A stretch of 31,388 nucleotides of DNA from CAZDGV01 sp964505195 (GTDB lineage: Bacteria > Bacteroidota > Bacteroidia > Chitinophagales > Chitinophagaceae), in the NCBI GenBank assembly GCA_964505195.1, contig CAZDGV010000018.1, positions 1-31,388 of the forward strand. Reading direction: 5' to 3'. The position numbers and the translations under genes are program-made. Positions 22,751-30,798 of this stretch are shown here, in pieces (the first letter of the stretch is position 1; each line of letters begins with the position of its first letter). Below the pieces are notes generated by a model that saw only the letters and a program-made list of their open reading frames with translations, searched no databases and was not told the origin of the DNA.

Positions 22751-23989
22751 TTAAACCATTGCGCCACAATGAAGCACCCGGTCTACAATGGGCGAGCTGA
22801 ATGCATAAGGAATATAGGCGAGTGAAGGGATAGGTTTTGTGATAATAAGATTGGCGCGCTTGCCTACCGCAATGCTGCCTACTTCTTTTTCGAGCTGCAT
22901 GGCATAAGCACCATTGATGGTAGCCGCGTTGATGGCTTCTTCAGGAAGCATACGCATAGAAATACATCCCATGGAAACAACCGTATGCATATTACTGCCC
23001 GGTGATGAGCCGGGATTGAAATCGCTGGCCAGCGCGATGGCAGCACCTGCGTCGATCATTTTTCTTGCGGGCGGAAATGGCAATCTCAAAAAATAAGCAG
23101 CGGTAGGCAATAAAGTACCAATGGTGGATGCTTTTGCAAGACATTCGATATCATCATCGGTCATTATTTCAAGATGATCGACAGAAATAGCATTGAGCGC
23201 AACTGCTTTTTGAAGTCCGCCAATGCTGTTAAGCTGATTGACATGCAACTTGGGAACTAAGCCATATGCTGCAGCAGCTTTGCAAATGGTTTGGGTTTCT
23301 TCGGGAGAGAAAAATCCACTCTCGCAAAAAACATCCACATAGTCTGCCAGTTTTTCTTGCGCAATAGCCGGCAACATTTCTTCGATAATGCTGCGGATAT
23401 AAGCATCATGATTATCGCGATAAGCCAAGGGATAAGCATGCGCACCCAGGAATGTTGCTTTGATGAGTAAGCCCGACTTCTGCTTAAGCTTACGTATTAC
23501 GCGGAGCATTTTCAGTTCTCCTTCAACCGTAAGTCCGTAACCACTTTTTATTTCGATGGCCCCTGTGCCCTGCTGCATTGCTTGTTGCAAGCGCGGCCAG
23601 GCAAGGGCAAACAAAGCATCTTCGCTCATTTCATTCAGCTGTCGTGCTGAATTTAAAATACCCCCACCCTTGGCAGCGATCTCAGCATAGGAACGTCCGT
23701 GTAGCTTATCTACAAATTCATCTTCTCTGCTACGAGGGAATACAAGATGAGTGTGGCTATCACACCATGCAGGCAACACAAACTGTCCTTGCAAATCGAT
23801 TTGTGTTTCAACACCCAGATACTGCGCAGGCAGGGAAGACATCGCACCGTATGCAGCAATCTGCGCTCCTTCTATCAGCAGATAAGCATCCGTAATGGTT
23901 TGCAATTCCGACAATTCGGAACCACGCAGTAATTTGTTTTGGGTTGTAATTCCTGCAAGACAAGCGATATTTTTCAGCAGCAAGGCCAT
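22751..23989 (-). CDS. hutI: Imidazolonepropionase
   Basis: HutI opens the ring of 4-imidazolone-5-propanoate to N-formimidoyl-L-glutamate, the third step of histidine degradation, and passes its product to HutG. The 412-residue amidohydrolase has metal ligands H79 and H81 in CDSHTHLVF, a third His in LGAHAYP, a fourth in KLHVNQL, and the late Asp in SDFNPGSSPGSN. Family-specific blocks are RSYAEIAAKGGGILNS, SGYGLTVEGELKML and the end motif GKRANLII. The length is typical. It lies 64 bases after the ABC ATPase gene and 15 bases before hutG, so hutI-hutG is almost certainly co-transcribed. Confidence 0.95.
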   Translation of the reverse strand: MALLLKNIACLAGITTQNKLLRGSELSELQTITDAYLLIEGAQIAAYGAMSSLPAQYLGVETQIDLQGQFVLPAWCDSHTHLVFPRSREDEFVDKLHGRSYAEIAAKGGGILNSARQLNEMSEDALFALAWPRLQQAMQQGTGAIEIKSGYGLTVEGELKMLRVIRKLKQKSGLLIKATFLGAHAYPLAYRDNHDAYIRSIIEEMLPAIAQEKLADYVDVFCESGFFSPEETQTICKAAAAYGLVPKLHVNQLNSIGGLQKAVALNAISVDHLEIMTDDDIECLAKASTIGTLLPTAAYFLRLPFPPARKMIDAGAAIALASDFNPGSSPGSNMHTVVSMGCISMRMLPEEAINAATINGAYAMQLEKEVGSIAVGKRANLIITKPIPSLAYIPYAFSSPIVDRVLHCGAMV

Positions 23990-24053
23990 GCTGTAAATGT
24001 AAGGATTTCTGCTTGCTCAGTTATGAAGTGATAAAGCCGGTACAGCAAGTGAA

Positions 24054-25001
24054 TTATTGAAAATAGTGCAGATCTTCTTCATGCCAGCTTACATGAACAG
24101 ATGCGCCAACAGACCAGTTTGCATGAATCGTTTTTACACGCAGCATCTTACCATGAGCAACTAGCCCAATCAAAAAATGATCTCCGCAAAAATCAACGCT
24201 TTCAATGGTGGCATTGGCTTCGTTATCTGGCGTTGATGAAATAACTATCTTTTCCGGACGAATCATGGCGATACGGTCATCAGGAACTATGATTGAATTA
24301 AAATCGCCCAATAAACCCGCGGCATAAGCATTGATAGGATGATGATACAGCTGAACAGGTGTACCCTGCTGTAAAAATGTTCCTTGCTGCATGATATACA
24401 TGGTATCGGCCCAGGAAAGCACATCTGCCGCATCATGCGAAACCCAGATAAAACTTTTGTCTTGCTGCGCACGAAGATCCTTGAGCACTTGCTTGATCAT
24501 TTGCCGGTGTAGGAAATCAAGATTGGAAAAGGGCTCATCGAGCAGTATCAGCCGCGGTGATTTCACAAGCTGCTGTGCAAGCGCAATGCGTTGGCGTTCA
24601 CCCCCCGATAATGCATCTGTGCGACGCTGCAGCAAATGCTCAATCCGACAAATTTGATACAGATCATTCGCCGCTTGTTCGCTACACTTGCGGTGCATAT
24701 CGAGCACCTCATACACTTTATAATGGTTGAGCAATTCGAAATGCTGACTCAGATAGCCAATGTCTTTGTGCCCCGGTATCAACTGATACAGCGGACCAAG
24801 CACAGGGGCTCCATTAAGCAAGATCTCCCCTTCATCGGGTTGCAGCAGTCCTGCAATCATTTTAAGCAGCGATGTTTTTCCCGAACCAGTTTCGCCCACA
24901 ATAGCAATGTTTTCACCATGCCCCTGGGTAAAGTTGACCGCATGAACGGAAGGATTGCCGTCACGATACTTTGAAAGATTTGAAACGGCTAAGAGCGACA
25001 T
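24054..25001 (-). CDS. ABC transporter ATP-binding protein with TOBE-like C-terminus (orphan)
   Basis: The first ~230 residues are a complete ABC ATPase: Walker A GETGSGKT (36-43), Q-loop near YLSQHFE (83-89), signature LSGGERQRIA (131-140), Walker B LILLDEP (151-157), D-loop SNLD and switch His H189. Residues ~235-315 contain MIRPEKIVI and a beta-rich region typical of the TOBE domain in CysA/PotA/UgpC-type importers of sulfate, polyamines, sugars or metals. No permease or binding-protein gene is next to it; neighbours are hutI and a TlpA-like gene. The substrate is unknown, and a histidine or urocanate role from the hut neighbours would be speculation. A hairpin with a T-run separates it from the upstream gene. 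Confidence 0.87.
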   Translation of the reverse strand: MSLLAVSNLSKYRDGNPSVHAVNFTQGHGENIAIVGETGSGKTSLLKMIAGLLQPDEGEILLNGAPVLGPLYQLIPGHKDIGYLSQHFELLNHYKVYEVLDMHRKCSEQAANDLYQICRIEHLLQRRTDALSGGERQRIALAQQLVKSPRLILLDEPFSNLDFLHRQMIKQVLKDLRAQQDKSFIWVSHDAADVLSWADTMYIMQQGTFLQQGTPVQLYHHPINAYAAGLLGDFNSIIVPDDRIAMIRPEKIVISSTPDNEANATIESVDFCGDHFLIGLVAHGKMLRVKTIHANWSVGASVHVSWHEEDLHYFQ

Positions 25002-25021
25002 AATTGAATAGAAAATAATTC

Positions 25022-25042
25022 AAAAGAAAGCAATCTGCTTTC
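25022..25042 (-). terminator. Candidate terminator between the TlpA-like gene and the ABC ATPase
   Basis: On the minus strand GAAAGCA (25042-25036), loop GAT, TGCTTTC (25032-25026) forms a 7-bp perfect stem, followed by TTTT (25025-25022). It lies 34 bases after the TlpA-like stop and would end the trp-his-tlpA transcript. The stem is only moderately stable. Confidence 0.4.
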
Positions 25043-25076
25043 AAAGCAAACTAAAACAGAGATCGCTAAAGGAAAC

Positions 25077-26201
25077 TTATTCAAAAATCTCCTTCAACTT
25101 TTTCTCCAGTGCGTCGCCGCGTAAATTCCTGGCGATCACCACACCCTTATCATTTAAAAGCACATTAAAAGGAATGCCTTGCACACCATAATCGCGTGCA
25201 GCCGCATTTTGCCAACCCTTCATATCGCCGGCCTGCGGCCAAGTGTAACGATCTTCCACAATGGCTTTAATCCATTTTTTCCGATCCTGATCGAGAGAAA
25301 CGCTGAATATGGTGAAGCCTTTAGAAGCATAGTTTTGATAAGCTTTTACCAGGTTGGGGCTTTCAGCACGACAAGGACCGCACCAGCTGGCCCAGAAATC
25401 GAGTAGTACATATTTGCCCCTTAATGAAGAGAGGGCGATTTGAGCTCCTGTTGTGTCAGGCTGTGAGAAATCATACGCCAACGCTCCCAACATCGACCTC
25501 TTTCCCATTTCTATTTGCTCAGCAATCTCTTTTCCGGTTTTACTATCCTTGATATCCGATTGCAAAAGTGCAAACAAAGGCTCTGCCTTGGCAGCATCAA
25601 GGGAAAAACCAAGCGCTTCTTTCACCATATGCAGCGAAACGGGAGATGCCGGACTTTTTTGAACAAAGGCTTTTTGCTCAAGATAATAGAGCTCTGTAAG
25701 CTGATTATAGAGCTCCAGTATTTTCGCCATGGCTGCATCGTTGTTTTCTGTACGATACTGTGTGTATTTTTTATTGAGCTCGAGTTCAATATTTTTTAAC
25801 GATGCCGTTGCACGCTGGTAGCTTGCCATATCCTTTACGGGCTTGCTGCCGGTAACATCTGCGGCGAGCAAAGTGGTTTTGGTCATTACCAAAATGCGGC
25901 CGGTATCGATAAACAAGCTGAGCATGTTCTGAAACATCTCTTCCTGCGACTGGCTATCCTGTTTTTCTTTTTGAATCATCAGCGTGGCAGCAGCCGGCGC
26001 TTCGAGGGTACCGCGCAGGGTAAACTTTCCGTTAACCACCGGAGCTTCTTCTGCTGTTGCACCATTGTTCCAAATCAATACAGCTTTTCTCTTGTCGGAA
26101 CTATTGGGAATACTGCCTTCGAGTACAAAAGGACGTTCTTGTCCAACAGTTATAACTGCCGACAATATCCACAACGTTGTAGAAAGAATATATTTCACCA
26201 T
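25077..26201 (-). CDS. TlpA-like thioredoxin-fold lipoprotein/envelope protein with DUF4369-like N-domain (copy 1)
   Basis: The 374-residue protein begins with a signal-peptide-like segment (residues ~1-20). A beta-rich domain (residues ~24-110) resembles DUF4369, and a helical linker runs over ~125-245. The C-terminal domain is TlpA/AhpC-type, with redox pair C274/C277 in FWASWCGPCRAESP and the cis-Pro loop in GVQGIPFNVLL. Such proteins act as thiol-disulfide reductases in the Bacteroidota periplasm; the natural substrate is unknown. It follows a paralogue (copy 2) by 6 bases, and the two share the end pattern ARNLRGDALEKKLKEI / GKNLRGEDLQQKLAEI. The linker carries a longer charged insert (around 76-95) than copy 2. 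It is the last gene of the his-linked unit. Confidence 0.88.
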   Translation of the reverse strand: MVKYILSTTLWILSAVITVGQERPFVLEGSIPNSSDKRKAVLIWNNGATAEEAPVVNGKFTLRGTLEAPAAATLMIQKEKQDSQSQEEMFQNMLSLFIDTGRILVMTKTTLLAADVTGSKPVKDMASYQRATASLKNIELELNKKYTQYRTENNDAAMAKILELYNQLTELYYLEQKAFVQKSPASPVSLHMVKEALGFSLDAAKAEPLFALLQSDIKDSKTGKEIAEQIEMGKRSMLGALAYDFSQPDTTGAQIALSSLRGKYVLLDFWASWCGPCRAESPNLVKAYQNYASKGFTIFSVSLDQDRKKWIKAIVEDRYTWPQAGDMKGWQNAAARDYGVQGIPFNVLLNDKGVVIARNLRGDALEKKLKEIFE

Positions 26202-26207
26202 AAAAAT

Positions 26208-27290
26208 TTATTTCAAAATTTCAGCCAGCTTTTGCTGCAGATCTTCCCCACGCAGATTTTTTCCAATAATTTTTCCCTGGGGATCAAGTAAAATGTTTTG
26301 GGGGATGGATCTGATGCGATACTGAAGTGCTACTTCATTGCTCCAGAATTTTAAATCACTTACATGTGTCCAGGTAAGTCGATCGTCTTTGATCGCTTTC
26401 ATCCATGGCTCTTTCGTTCTGTCGAGCGAAACACCGAGCACCGTAAAGTTTTTTGATTTGTACTTCTGGTAAGCCGCCACCACATTCGGATTTTCAACCC
26501 TGCATGGTCCACACCAGCTGGCCCAAAAATCAACCAACACATATTTTCCGCGAAAAGACCGCAAGCTTACCATTTTACCCGATGTATCGGCCTGTGAAAA
26601 ATCAGGTGCATTGGTACCAACTGCACCGATATTGTTTTCATCAATCAGCTGCTGTACCTGTCTGCCGTAATAACTCGTGCGAGCAGTGGTTTCCAATGTT
26701 TCAAAACGAGCCTGCAGCACTTCGGGCTGCTGGAAAAAATTATAGATAATGAGCAGCAACAGCGGACTAACAGCAGATGATTTGTGTGCGGCAACAAATG
26801 CATCGGTATTTTGGTTGAGCCCATCAATTACTCCACGTGCCACATTCATTACTGAATCGCGATTACCTGCATATTGTTGATTTCCCAAAATTTTTCCCAG
26901 CTGATCGAGCTGTGCAAAGTAGGGATTGAAAACCTGCTGAAAACGCGTGAAATCTTCCTGCACCGCAGTACCCTGAATGGTTGCATTTGCGAGCGCATCT
27001 ATATTCCCTTCAATCTGCCAATTACCGGGCGACAAAAAAATACCGATTTTCTGTGTGGCATCACCGATCTGCAATTGATGCAGCGCAACTTCTGTTACAT
27101 TGCCTTTCAGCTCAAAGCGCTGGTTTTGTATCCGCGCCTTCGCAATGGGCGTTTCAGATGAAAGCTCACCGAAGAGCTGCACTTCCGTATTGTCTTTCGC
27201 ACCGGTAATAATTCCCTTGATGGTAAACGGTGCTTGCGCATGGATTTGAAGGGTTAGCAGCAGCGCAAAAAAAGTCAGAAAATGTTTCAT
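26208..27290 (-). CDS. TlpA-like thioredoxin-fold envelope protein with DUF4369-like N-domain (copy 2)
   Basis: A paralogue of the gene at 25077-26201. The 360-residue protein has a clear signal peptide (MKHFLTFFALLLTLQIHAQA, cleavage probably after ~18-19) and a DUF4369-like N-domain (PFTIKGIITGAKDNTEVQLF onward). The TlpA domain has C260/C263 in FWASWCGPCRVENP and a cis-Pro loop in RIRSIPQNILL. Its ATG overlaps the hisIE stop as ATGA, so it is translationally coupled to histidine biosynthesis although its product is exported. The gene pair is a tandem duplication followed by divergence, most strongly in the helical linker. Its redox partner cannot be named. Confidence 0.9.
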   Translation of the reverse strand: MKHFLTFFALLLTLQIHAQAPFTIKGIITGAKDNTEVQLFGELSSETPIAKARIQNQRFELKGNVTEVALHQLQIGDATQKIGIFLSPGNWQIEGNIDALANATIQGTAVQEDFTRFQQVFNPYFAQLDQLGKILGNQQYAGNRDSVMNVARGVIDGLNQNTDAFVAAHKSSAVSPLLLLIIYNFFQQPEVLQARFETLETTARTSYYGRQVQQLIDENNIGAVGTNAPDFSQADTSGKMVSLRSFRGKYVLVDFWASWCGPCRVENPNVVAAYQKYKSKNFTVLGVSLDRTKEPWMKAIKDDRLTWTHVSDLKFWSNEVALQYRIRSIPQNILLDPQGKIIGKNLRGEDLQQKLAEILK

Positions 27291-27892
27291 GCCTTAGAAT
27301 GTCGGTCTTGTAAAATCTTTGTGACGTCCTGTAAAGTAACATCTTTTGCCCTTAACAAAAGCATAAAATGGAAAAGAAGATCGGCTGATTCATTCAGAAA
27401 ACGCATTCTGTCATTGTCTTTTGCTTCTATAATCACCTCCGTTGCTTCCTCTCCTACTTTCTGCGCTATTTTATTAATGCCTTTTTCAAAAAGTCCGGCT
27501 ACATACGACTGCTCATCTGAGGAACTCCGACGGAGATCAATGATTTCTTCCAAGTATTGAAGAAAATTAGCTGTATGGTTTTTTTCATTCCAGCAAGTAT
27601 CTGCACCGGTGTGACATACCGGACCGGTAGGATGGGCTTTGATGAGCAAGGTATCAGCATCACAATCGTTAAGCACTTGTTTCACTTGCAGAAAATGACC
27701 ACTTTCTTCACCCTTTGTCCAGAGTCGCTGTTTGGTGCGACTGAAAAAAGTGACTTTACCTGTTTCCATGGTTTGCCGGAAAGCAGCATCATTCATAAAG
27801 CCCAGCATGAGCACTTTACCGGTATCGGCATCTTGCACAATGGCGGGCACCAGGCCGTCTTGATATTTTTGATAGTCGGGTTGAATACTCAT
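27287..27892 (-). CDS. hisIE: Bifunctional phosphoribosyl-AMP cyclohydrolase / phosphoribosyl-ATP pyrophosphatase
   Basis: HisIE performs steps 2 and 3 of histidine synthesis in one chain. The HisI domain (residues ~1-108) has the metal-binding NDCDAD (75-80) and Zn cysteines C93 and C100 in GPVCHTGADTCW. The HisE domain (~109-201) has the acidic helix VGEEATEVIIEAKD (146-159) that binds magnesium pyrophosphate. The 201-residue length is right for the fusion. Its start overlaps the hisF stop as ATGA, and its own stop overlaps the next gene's ATG in the same way, so three consecutive genes are coupled. Confidence 0.96.
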   Translation of the reverse strand: MSIQPDYQKYQDGLVPAIVQDADTGKVLMLGFMNDAAFRQTMETGKVTFFSRTKQRLWTKGEESGHFLQVKQVLNDCDADTLLIKAHPTGPVCHTGADTCWNEKNHTANFLQYLEEIIDLRRSSSDEQSYVAGLFEKGINKIAQKVGEEATEVIIEAKDNDRMRFLNESADLLFHFMLLLRAKDVTLQDVTKILQDRHSKA

Positions 27893-28647
27893 AGTCTAAC
27901 CGGTATTTGATGTTCCTGCAAATATCCTTTTAATTCGGCTATGCCGATTTCGCGAAAGTGAAAGATACTGGCTGCAAGGGCCGCATCGGCATGACCTTGA
28001 TGAAAAACATCTACAAAATGCTGCATGGTGCCACCGCCGCCGCTTGCAATCACCGGCACGGGCAAGGCATCGCTGAGCCGGCGGGTAATATCGATGGCAA
28101 ATCCTGCTTTGGTGCCGTCGTGGTTCATGGATGTCAGCAGTATCTCCCCTGCACCAAGCTCCACGGCCTGCTTTGCCCAATCGATACAGCGTGTATCGGT
28201 TTTGGTTCTGCCACCATTGAGATAAACATACCAATCTCCATCTGTTTCCTGCTTGGTATCAATGGCCAGCACCACACACTGGCTTCCAAACTCCCTTTCA
28301 AGCGATTGAATCAAAGATGGATTTTTGAATGCCGCCGTGTTCACAGAAATTTTATCTGCACCATGCTGCAGTAATCGCTGCACATCTTCTACGGAGGCAA
28401 TACCTCCGCCTACAGTGAAGGGAATATTGATATGCAGCGCAATATCATTTACAAGCTGATAAAGTGTACTGCGCTTTTCAATAGTGGCAGTAATATCAAG
28501 AAATACCAGCTCATCGGCACCTTCCGCTGCATAAAGCATGGCAAGCTCCACGGGATCGCCTGCATCGCGGAGATTCGTAAAATGCGTACCCTTTACGGTG
28601 CGACCATCTTTGATATCCAAACAGGGTATAATGCGCTTCGTTAGCAT
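27889..28647 (-). CDS. hisF: Imidazole glycerol phosphate synthase cyclase subunit
   Basis: HisF uses ammonia delivered by HisH to make imidazole glycerol phosphate and AICAR. The 252-residue (beta-alpha)8 barrel has both catalytic aspartates, D11 in IPCLDIKDG and D130 in VVLAIDTKQ, at the same numbers as in Thermotoga HisF. Phosphate-binding loops TVGGGIAS (78-85) and ASGGGG are intact. It overlaps the hisA stop by 7 bases and the hisIE start by 4 bases. Confidence 0.97.
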   Translation of the reverse strand: MLTKRIIPCLDIKDGRTVKGTHFTNLRDAGDPVELAMLYAAEGADELVFLDITATIEKRSTLYQLVNDIALHINIPFTVGGGIASVEDVQRLLQHGADKISVNTAAFKNPSLIQSLEREFGSQCVVLAIDTKQETDGDWYVYLNGGRTKTDTRCIDWAKQAVELGAGEILLTSMNHDGTKAGFAIDITRRLSDALPVPVIASGGGGTMQHFVDVFHQGHADAALAASIFHFREIGIAELKGYLQEHQIPVRL

Positions 28648-29366
28648 GATGCGATCAATCTTTTAAGTTCCGACACAGGAATCCGTCCTTCATAAATGGC
28701 TTTGCCAATGATAACACCGCTGCAACCCAACTGCCTTAACGCTTCCAAATCGGCAATAGAGGCAACACCACCGCTGGCAATGAAAAACAGATTGGGTGTT
28801 CGTTCTAGTATGTTTTTGTACAAAGCAAATGAGGGGCCTTCGAGTTTACCATCCATCGCAACATCGGTACAAAAGACATTTGTAATGCCTTTTGAAAAAT
28901 AATGCGCGATAAAGTCATATACGCTCCACTCGGTAGATTCTAGCCAACCGCTTACCACAATTTTCTCCTCCTTCACATCGGCTCCGAGTAAAAATTTTGC
29001 TGCGCCATATTTTTCTATCCAGCTGCAAAACAATGCAGGATCTTTTACCGCAATACTGCCAAGTGTTGCCAGGATGGCACCGGATTCAAAAACTATTTTT
29101 AGATCTTGCTCTGTTTTGATGCCACCGCCAAAATCAACTTGCAGCGTTGTTTTTCCTGCAATGGCTTCCAGCACTTTCCAGTTCTTCACTGCGCCTGCTT
29201 TGGCTCCGTCTAAATCCACCAAATGCAAGCGCTGCAATCCCGCATCTTCAAATGCCTTAGCCACTTCAAGCGGATCTTCATTATAAATTTTCATCTGCGC
29301 ATAATCCCCTTGCGTTAAGCGTACACATTTTCCCTGAATGATATCTATGGCAGGAATGATTTGCAT
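28641..29366 (-). CDS. hisA: Phosphoribosylformimino-AICAR ribotide isomerase
   Basis: HisA isomerises ProFAR to PRFAR, the substrate of HisF-HisH. The 241-residue barrel has catalytic D8 in IPAIDIIQGK and D130 in LLGADVKEE, phosphate loops DFGGGIKT (78-85) and IASGGVAS, and CVRLTQGDY for substrate contact. It starts 16 bases after hisH and overlaps hisF by 7 bases. Confidence 0.97.
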   Translation of the reverse strand: MQIIPAIDIIQGKCVRLTQGDYAQMKIYNEDPLEVAKAFEDAGLQRLHLVDLDGAKAGAVKNWKVLEAIAGKTTLQVDFGGGIKTEQDLKIVFESGAILATLGSIAVKDPALFCSWIEKYGAAKFLLGADVKEEKIVVSGWLESTEWSVYDFIAHYFSKGITNVFCTDVAMDGKLEGPSFALYKNILERTPNLFFIASGGVASIADLEALRQLGCSGVIIGKAIYEGRIPVSELKRLIASC

Positions 29367-29382
29367 ATTGATTGCTATCTGA

Positions 29383-29976
29383 TTAAATATTCTCTATAAA
29401 ATTTTTAAGTATTCTTTCCCCTACTGCAGCGCTTTTTTCAGGATGAAACTGAACGCCATAAAAATTATCGCGATTCAATGCTGCACTATAAGGCTGGAGA
29501 TACTCGGTGGTGGCGATGGTAAACGCACTCGTTTCAGCATAATACCCATGCACATAATATACAAAGCTTTGCTCCGAAACACCTTCAAACAATGGTGAAC
29601 GCAAATCGTATATCGTATTCCATCCCATCTGTGGCACTTTATGTACATTATCGGGAGATGCAAATTTTTTAACCTGCACATCAAAAACACCCAGACATTC
29701 GGTGTTGTTTTCTTCACTGTGCTTGCACATAAGCTGCATGCCCAAACAAATTCCCAACACAGGCTGCTGCAGTGATAGCAACACTTGATCTAGTCCTTGC
29801 GTACGTAAATATTTCATTGCACTGCTTGCTTCACCCACTCCGGGAAAAATGATTTTATCCGCTGCATGCAGTATTGCGGGATCGTCGGTGACAATACTTT
29901 GTACACCAATGCGCTCCAAAGCATACTGCACCGATTTGATGTTTCCTGCATTATATTTTAGAATGGCAATATTCAT
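29383..29976 (-). CDS. hisH: Imidazole glycerol phosphate synthase glutamine amidotransferase subunit
   Basis: HisH hydrolyses glutamine and channels ammonia to HisF. The class I amidotransferase triad is present: C77 in GICLGMQL, and H178 and E180 in VQFHPEKS. The N-terminal KYNAGNIKSVQYALERIG and FPGVGEA are HisH signatures. The 197-residue length is normal. It follows trpA by 26 bases on the same strand. No promoter box was seen in the gap, which suggests a shared trp-his transcript. Confidence 0.97.
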   Translation of the reverse strand: MNIAILKYNAGNIKSVQYALERIGVQSIVTDDPAILHAADKIIFPGVGEASSAMKYLRTQGLDQVLLSLQQPVLGICLGMQLMCKHSEENNTECLGVFDVQVKKFASPDNVHKVPQMGWNTIYDLRSPLFEGVSEQSFVYYVHGYYAETSAFTIATTEYLQPYSAALNRDNFYGVQFHPEKSAAVGERILKNFIENI

Positions 29977-30002
29977 GGTTGATCAATCCTTAAAAAGCAA
30001 TT

Positions 30003-30776
30003 TTATACATTACGCATTTGCTGCATGAATTGTTTGGTAGCAGACGAAACATCGCTGTTATTGAGCAAGGTTCTGATATATGCCGAACCCACAATTGCAC
30101 CACGAACATCCTGACAAACCGCTGCAAAATGAGCACCGCTGCTGATGCCAAAGCCCACCATCAGTGGATTGGAAAGCTTCATTGCACTGAGGCGGCGAAG
30201 GTATGCATTTACATGCGACATGTTATTTTCACTACCGGTTGTAGCAGAAGAGGCAACAGCATAAAGAAAACCGCTGCTCAGTCTATCCAGTTTTCTGATA
30301 CGCGCTTCCGAAGTTTCCGGCGTTACTAAAAAAATAAAATCGAGTCCATGACGCCGCATGATTTCACCATACTGTGTTTCATAAGCATGATCAGGCAAGT
30401 CGGGCAGTATCAAACCATCCACACCCACTGCAGCGGCATCGCTGCAAAACTTTTCAAAACCATATTGCATAACCGGATTCATATACCCCATTAAAATAAC
30501 GGGAATATGAATGTCTTTTCGCATGTCGCGCAGCTGATCAAACAAGAGCGACAAGTTCATGCCGTTATGCAAAGCAATCGTATTGCTTTCCTGAATAACA
30601 GGTCCATCTGCGAGGGGATCACTGTAAGGCATACCCAACTCTATAAGGTCTGCTCCGTTTTCCTGCAAAGCCTGCATTACCTTCAGCGTACTATTGAGCT
30701 GTGGAAAGCCGGCAGTACAATATATGCTTAGTATTTTTTCTTGCTTTTGAGCAAAAAGCGATTGAATTCTAGTCAT
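30003..30776 (-). CDS. trpA: Tryptophan synthase alpha subunit
   Basis: TrpA cleaves indole-3-glycerol phosphate and sends indole to TrpB. From the Met at 30776 the protein has 257 residues with catalytic E46 and D57 in DLIELGMPYSDPLADGP, the same 11-residue spacing as Salmonella E49/D60. The GFGISSG phosphate loop is near the end. The frame opens at 30812, but the extra 12 residues would overlap trpB and are unlike the family. The gap to trpB is 22 bases. Confidence 0.96.
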   Translation of the reverse strand: MTRIQSLFAQKQEKILSIYCTAGFPQLNSTLKVMQALQENGADLIELGMPYSDPLADGPVIQESNTIALHNGMNLSLLFDQLRDMRKDIHIPVILMGYMNPVMQYGFEKFCSDAAAVGVDGLILPDLPDHAYETQYGEIMRRHGLDFIFLVTPETSEARIRKLDRLSSGFLYAVASSATTGSENNMSHVNAYLRRLSAMKLSNPLMVGFGISSGAHFAAVCQDVRGAIVGSAYIRTLLNNSDVSSATKQFMQQMRNV

Positions 30777-30798
30777 TGAATTGCTTTTACATTGCTTA

